DNA of 64,000 nt, taken from contig NZ_JAJJMN010000002.1 in assembly GCF_020905335.1 (NCBI RefSeq), forward strand, positions 1,302,001 to 1,366,000, given 5' to 3'. The position numbers were made by a program, and so were the translations under genes. Shown here piece by piece: positions 60,853 through 64,000 of the stretch. This stretch comes from Flavobacterium lipolyticum (GTDB lineage Bacteria > Bacteroidota > Bacteroidia > Flavobacteriales > Flavobacteriaceae). Under the pieces are notes generated by a model that did no database searches, was not told the origin of the DNA, and saw nothing but the letters and a program-made list of their open reading frames with translations. Numbering within the stretch: the first letter of the stretch is position 1; the number at the start of each line of letters is the position of its first letter.

Positions 60853-61140
60853 CTACATTTTTACAATCAGTTAGTTTATTAAATTCTTCAATTGTTTTAA
60901 AGTTCAAAGCCGAATGCCTTCTTTTTTATTGTACCAAATTTCGATGTATTCAAAAACTTCAAGTCCCATCTGTTCTCTAGAAATTAATTTACTGCCGCAA
61001 AACAATTCGTTTTTAAAGATTTGAAAAAACTTTCAGCAACCGCATTATCCCAGCCTTCTCTTTTACGGCCCATACTTCTTGTGCTATTTTTATAGAAGTC
61101 AAATACATCAGCATTTTTTTTTATTTGCATATTGGATTCC
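60853..61140 (-). mobile_element. IS3-family transposase C-terminal relic
   Basis: In successive minus-strand frames: STRSMGRKREGWDNAVAESF then FKSLKTN (with the catalytic Glu region), a shift at a T run, SREQMGLEVFEYIEIWYNKK, another shift, then HSALNFKTIEEFNKLTDCKN and TAA near 60854. This is the end of an IS3 OrfB with at least two frameshifts. No terminal repeats were identified. It lies upstream of the adhesin start. Confidence 0.75.
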
Positions 61141-61457
61141 TCGGTCAGAATTTGCATATTGATGTAATATAAAAATAATTTTACTCGATTTAAAAAAGTA
61201 CAGCTTCCTGTAACTATAATCAAATAGAGCATTTAATTGTCATTTTGGGGAAACTTTCTAAAAAAAATCTTTTATTAACAATTCCTTTTGGAATAATAAA
61301 AAAATTAAAATATAAAATTTCCATGTTAGGTCTTAAAAAAAGTTATTATCTTGCTAATGCATAAGAAAATTAAAAAAAAATAGTTCTACGCTGCAATTTG
61401 GGTTTGTGATAACTTTTAATCCTCCGAAGGGCGTTTATTATAATATCGTCTTAAACT
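61141..61457. other. Gene-free stretch before the LytTR gene
   Basis: AT-rich DNA with two TTTGCATATTG copies around 61123-61163. It probably holds the promoter of the response-regulator gene; no ORF is supported. Confidence 0.4.
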
Positions 61458-62165
61458 ATGAACTGCATTATTATTGATGACGAAGAAATGGCAAGGGCCA
61501 TCATGGGAAAAATGATTGAGAGTACCTCCCAGTTAAACGTGTTACAAGAGTTCTCAAATGCTATAAATGCCATAAAGTATCTTAATCAGAATGAGGTCGA
61601 TTTGATTTTTCTGGATATCCATATGCCTGATTTTACCGGTTTCGATTTTATTCAAACAATTAAAAATCCTCCCAAAATTATACTGGTAACTTCTGATAAA
61701 AATTTTGCTATCGAAGCTTTTGAATACGAATGTATTATTGATTATTTAGTGAAACCTATTACAGAAGATCGTTTTCAAAAAGCAATTCAAAAAGCGAATA
61801 CGACACCATCATCTGAAAAAAAAAATATTAATAAAGGAATAAATGAAGATAATATAAACGAATTTTATATTAATATTGATCGTCGTTTTATCAAAATTGA
61901 ATTTGCTTTAGTAAATATTGTAGAAGCCAAGGGAGATTATATTCATATCAAGACGGAAAACAAAAACTATGTGGTTCACTCCACACTTAAAAAAATTGAA
62001 GACAAATTACCTAAAGATTTGTTTTTGAAAGTACATCGTTCCTTTATCATCAACACAAAAAAAATTATTGACATTGAAGACAACAGTGTCTTAGTCGGTA
62101 AGGATGTTATTCCTGTAAGTCGTGCCAATCGACCAGATTTGATGAAGCGTTTGAATTTATTATAG
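61458..62165 (+). CDS. LytTR-family response regulator
   Basis: 235 residues. Receiver domain (1-120) with the acidic pocket IDDEEMARAI, the phospho-Asp in LIFLDIHMPDFTG (about residue 56) and the Lys in YLVKPITEDRF. The LytTR DNA-binding domain (about 130-235) includes IVEAKGDYIHIKTENKNYVV and FLKVHRSFIINTKKI. The partner histidine kinase is not in the window. The gene faces the barrel-protein gene tail to tail, with 47 bases between them. Confidence 0.93.
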   Translation: MNCIIIDDEEMARAIMGKMIESTSQLNVLQEFSNAINAIKYLNQNEVDLIFLDIHMPDFTGFDFIQTIKNPPKIILVTSDKNFAIEAFEYECIIDYLVKPITEDRFQKAIQKANTTPSSEKKNINKGINEDNINEFYINIDRRFIKIEFALVNIVEAKGDYIHIKTENKNYVVHSTLKKIEDKLPKDLFLKVHRSFIINTKKIIDIEDNSVLVGKDVIPVSRANRPDLMKRLNLL

Positions 62166-62212
62166 CTTTTAAATAAAAATAGTACTACTTGTTTATTAAT
62201 AGTTAAAAGGTT

Positions 62213-64000
62213 TTACTCCTTGTCTTTTTTGACTTTGAATAAGGGTTTAGATGTCAACATCCATCTAAGACGCAAACCTACTTCTGTATATTGAAATCCA
62301 GCAGCCGTAGCAGACGCAATATTACTTTTAACACCATAAAAATTAACCAAAAAACGATCCGAAAATTTATAACCAAATTTAGCTTGCACCCGATAAGTCG
62401 ATTGCTTGGCATCATTTTCAATGTATTGAAATCCTGTTGCGGCACTTAGTGTGTAAAAGATAGTATTGCTTTCAGTCGACCTTTCATCTTTCAAAAAATC
62501 AATAAAGATCTCATAAGCATTAAATTTACTTGGACTAAAATAAATTATCGGTACTTGTTTTTGAAATGCAATAAATTGATAGTTAAATCCAGCTTTCAAA
62601 ATTGGTTTTGATAAAAAATTATAATATAATGAGGTAAATAATAAGTTTCGCTTGTTATTATCACTTTGTGTGCTGTAAAAATATTGTGTAAACCATCCTA
62701 ATTTGAAGTTAGTGCCAATATTATAATTGAAATAAAAATTATCAGCTGTTATCTCTCTACTTACCAGATCAGCATTGAAGTTCTGTATATCTCGCTTGTA
62801 ACCCACTTCTAAATCTTGCAATTTTAACGGCTTTATTTTGAAAAACACATCTGCTAATAATTGACTATACCTACTAACGAAAGATTGTGCATTACTAAAA
62901 CCTAGTAAAACATAAAAATTTATTTTGGGATGAAATTGCCACTGTGCGCCTAACTCAAAGTCATTAGAGGTTGCCGAATTTTTAGTTACTGTATTTTCTG
63001 TTTTTCTGTATTGGTACTTTCCTAAAAATGTCCATTTTGTAGATATTGGAAAATTAAAAACTGTATTAGTTGCGTAGGCTTCGTTCTTTCCATTATCAAA
63101 TGAATAACTTAACTTCTCTTCTACACTTGGTGTAAAATTTTCATTTATTTTTTTTAGAAATCCGACAGCATCTTTTTGGTTTTCAAAAATTTTTAAGGTT
63201 ATATCAACTGCTTTATAAGCTTTTAATGGTTCGCCATTTGCAAAGTAAGCATTCGATATTCCTAAGTTTCCATCGAATGATTTTGCATCGTTGGCCAATA
63301 TATTTTGGTAATCTGTAATACTTTCTTTAAAATCACTACGATACATTCCTAAAGTTGCAGAAAGGGCAAATACCCAATTTTCATTGGGATTACCAGCTTG
63401 GTATTCCTTAATTTTTATGGCTGCTTCTTTGTACTTTTTATTCCAAATTAATGCCTGAACATATCGCTCTTTTGTTTGATTTTGTAATTTTGCATCCTCA
63501 ATATGCTGGCTTTTTTTTAATGCTTGTTCAGCTATAGATAAAGCTTCGCTATCTCTTTCAGCGATATGTGCAACCAATGATAATCCATTCAGAGAAAACA
63601 AACTGTCCTTTTTTGTTACTGCTAATTCTTGATATATCTTGGTTGCATTTTTTTCATCTTTAGTCATTAAATAAATATTAACTTTATTCATTAATGTTTC
63701 CTTGTCTTTTGGAAAATCCTCAAAATTTTCATCTAATAAATAAAGTGCGCTATCATAATCTTCTTGCTGTACAAATTGATTGGCATATCCCATTCGTATG
63801 TATTTCTTAGAAACCAAGGCATTTGGATTTTTAGCAGAAACTGCCAAAGCTTTATTTACATATACTAAAGCTTCCTTATATTCTTTCAAATTAGACAAAG
63901 TATTTGCATATCCTAACAAAGCCGGAAAACTTTCGGGATACTTTGCTATCAGACCAAGGTAATAAGGTTTTGCATCAGAAAATTTTTTATTCCATAACAT
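62213..64000 (-). CDS. TPR/YaiO-type outer-membrane barrel protein, partial
   Basis: 595 residues are visible and the gene continues past the window edge: no signal peptide is seen and an ATG at the very edge is probably internal. Residues about 1-290 are TPR repeats (YPESFPALLGYANTLSNLKE and similar). Residues about 310-595 look like a YaiO-type outer-membrane barrel with alternating aromatic strands (KWTFLGKYQYRKTENT, FELGAQWQFHPKINFYVLLG, FKLGWFTQYFYSTQ). Such proteins are seen in export or polysaccharide contexts. Confidence 0.8.
   Translation of the reverse strand: MLWNKKFSDAKPYYLGLIAKYPESFPALLGYANTLSNLKEYKEALVYVNKALAVSAKNPNALVSKKYIRMGYANQFVQQEDYDSALYLLDENFEDFPKDKETLMNKVNIYLMTKDEKNATKIYQELAVTKKDSLFSLNGLSLVAHIAERDSEALSIAEQALKKSQHIEDAKLQNQTKERYVQALIWNKKYKEAAIKIKEYQAGNPNENWVFALSATLGMYRSDFKESITDYQNILANDAKSFDGNLGISNAYFANGEPLKAYKAVDITLKIFENQKDAVGFLKKINENFTPSVEEKLSYSFDNGKNEAYATNTVFNFPISTKWTFLGKYQYRKTENTVTKNSATSNDFELGAQWQFHPKINFYVLLGFSNAQSFVSRYSQLLADVFFKIKPLKLQDLEVGYKRDIQNFNADLVSREITADNFYFNYNIGTNFKLGWFTQYFYSTQSDNNKRNLLFTSLYYNFLSKPILKAGFNYQFIAFQKQVPIIYFSPSKFNAYEIFIDFLKDERSTESNTIFYTLSAATGFQYIENDAKQSTYRVQAKFGYKFSDRFLVNFYGVKSNIASATAAGFQYTEVGLRLRWMLTSKPLFKVKKDKE

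Overview
The window looks like a chromosomal segment of a Flavobacterium-like member of the Bacteroidota. It is AT-rich. It carries two SprB/SprF-style type IX secretion (T9SS) loci with gliding-motility-type C-terminal sorting domains, a promoter of the TAnnTTTG class, and Bacteroidota mobile-element genes (tyrosine integrase, PcfJ, ArdC, DUF6965). Genus is inferred from gene content only. Nearly half the window is accessory DNA, with many broken genes, IS relics and junctions between unrelated fragments.

Layout. 0.2-4.1 kb: a lipoprotein gene split by one stop codon, a DUF5683 gene, the 3' portion of a tmRNA, and a decayed AbiEii/DUF6922 pair. 4.2-7.9 kb: an arsenic-type operon (ArsR, DUF6428, methyltransferase, arsenate reductase-like phosphatase, ACR3 efflux pump, Crp/Fnr regulator), followed by a membrane-protein gene with a putative Crp operator. 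8.5-24.9 kb: a tightly packed minus-strand cluster of ten genes bounded by two broken phage-collar genes. It holds a DUF6603 giant, two further large proteins I cannot place, a Kelch-like protein, a secreted beta-propeller protein, a peptidase S74 chaperone protein and collar proteins. This is my main candidate for an undescribed system.

25-31.4 kb: an IS21-end relic, a junction fusing a methyltransferase fragment to a 5'-truncated T9SS adhesin gene, and a PorP/SprF gene. 31.4-39.3 kb: a putative integrated element with HTH, integrase and excisionase-like genes, plus a reverse transcriptase preceded by more than 1.3 kb of structured non-coding DNA (possible defence RT with an RNA partner). 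The motif TTTTTTGCCACAAAAA or a near match recurs at 25.2, 31.4 and 39.3 kb and may mark recombination ends.

39.6-47.2 kb: an intact AbiEii-type toxin and HTH-DUF6922 antitoxin, a frameshifted IS110 transposase, ssb, and decaying DUF7222, PcfJ and ArdC genes with an IS21 element between the last two. 47.5-60.7 kb: an apparent operon on the minus strand of a 3405-residue T9SS adhesin (12 x 243 bp and 17 x 300 bp nearly identical repeats), PorP/SprF and an OmpA-family protein. 60.8-64 kb: an IS3 relic, a LytTR response regulator and the C-terminal part of a TPR/outer-membrane barrel protein running off the window.

Functionally, the two T9SS loci pair a large exported repeat protein with its SprF-like outer-membrane partner. 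The ars genes form one detoxification unit. The mobile regions appear to be layered insertions and deletions. All family assignments are from reading the sequence; no database search was run.
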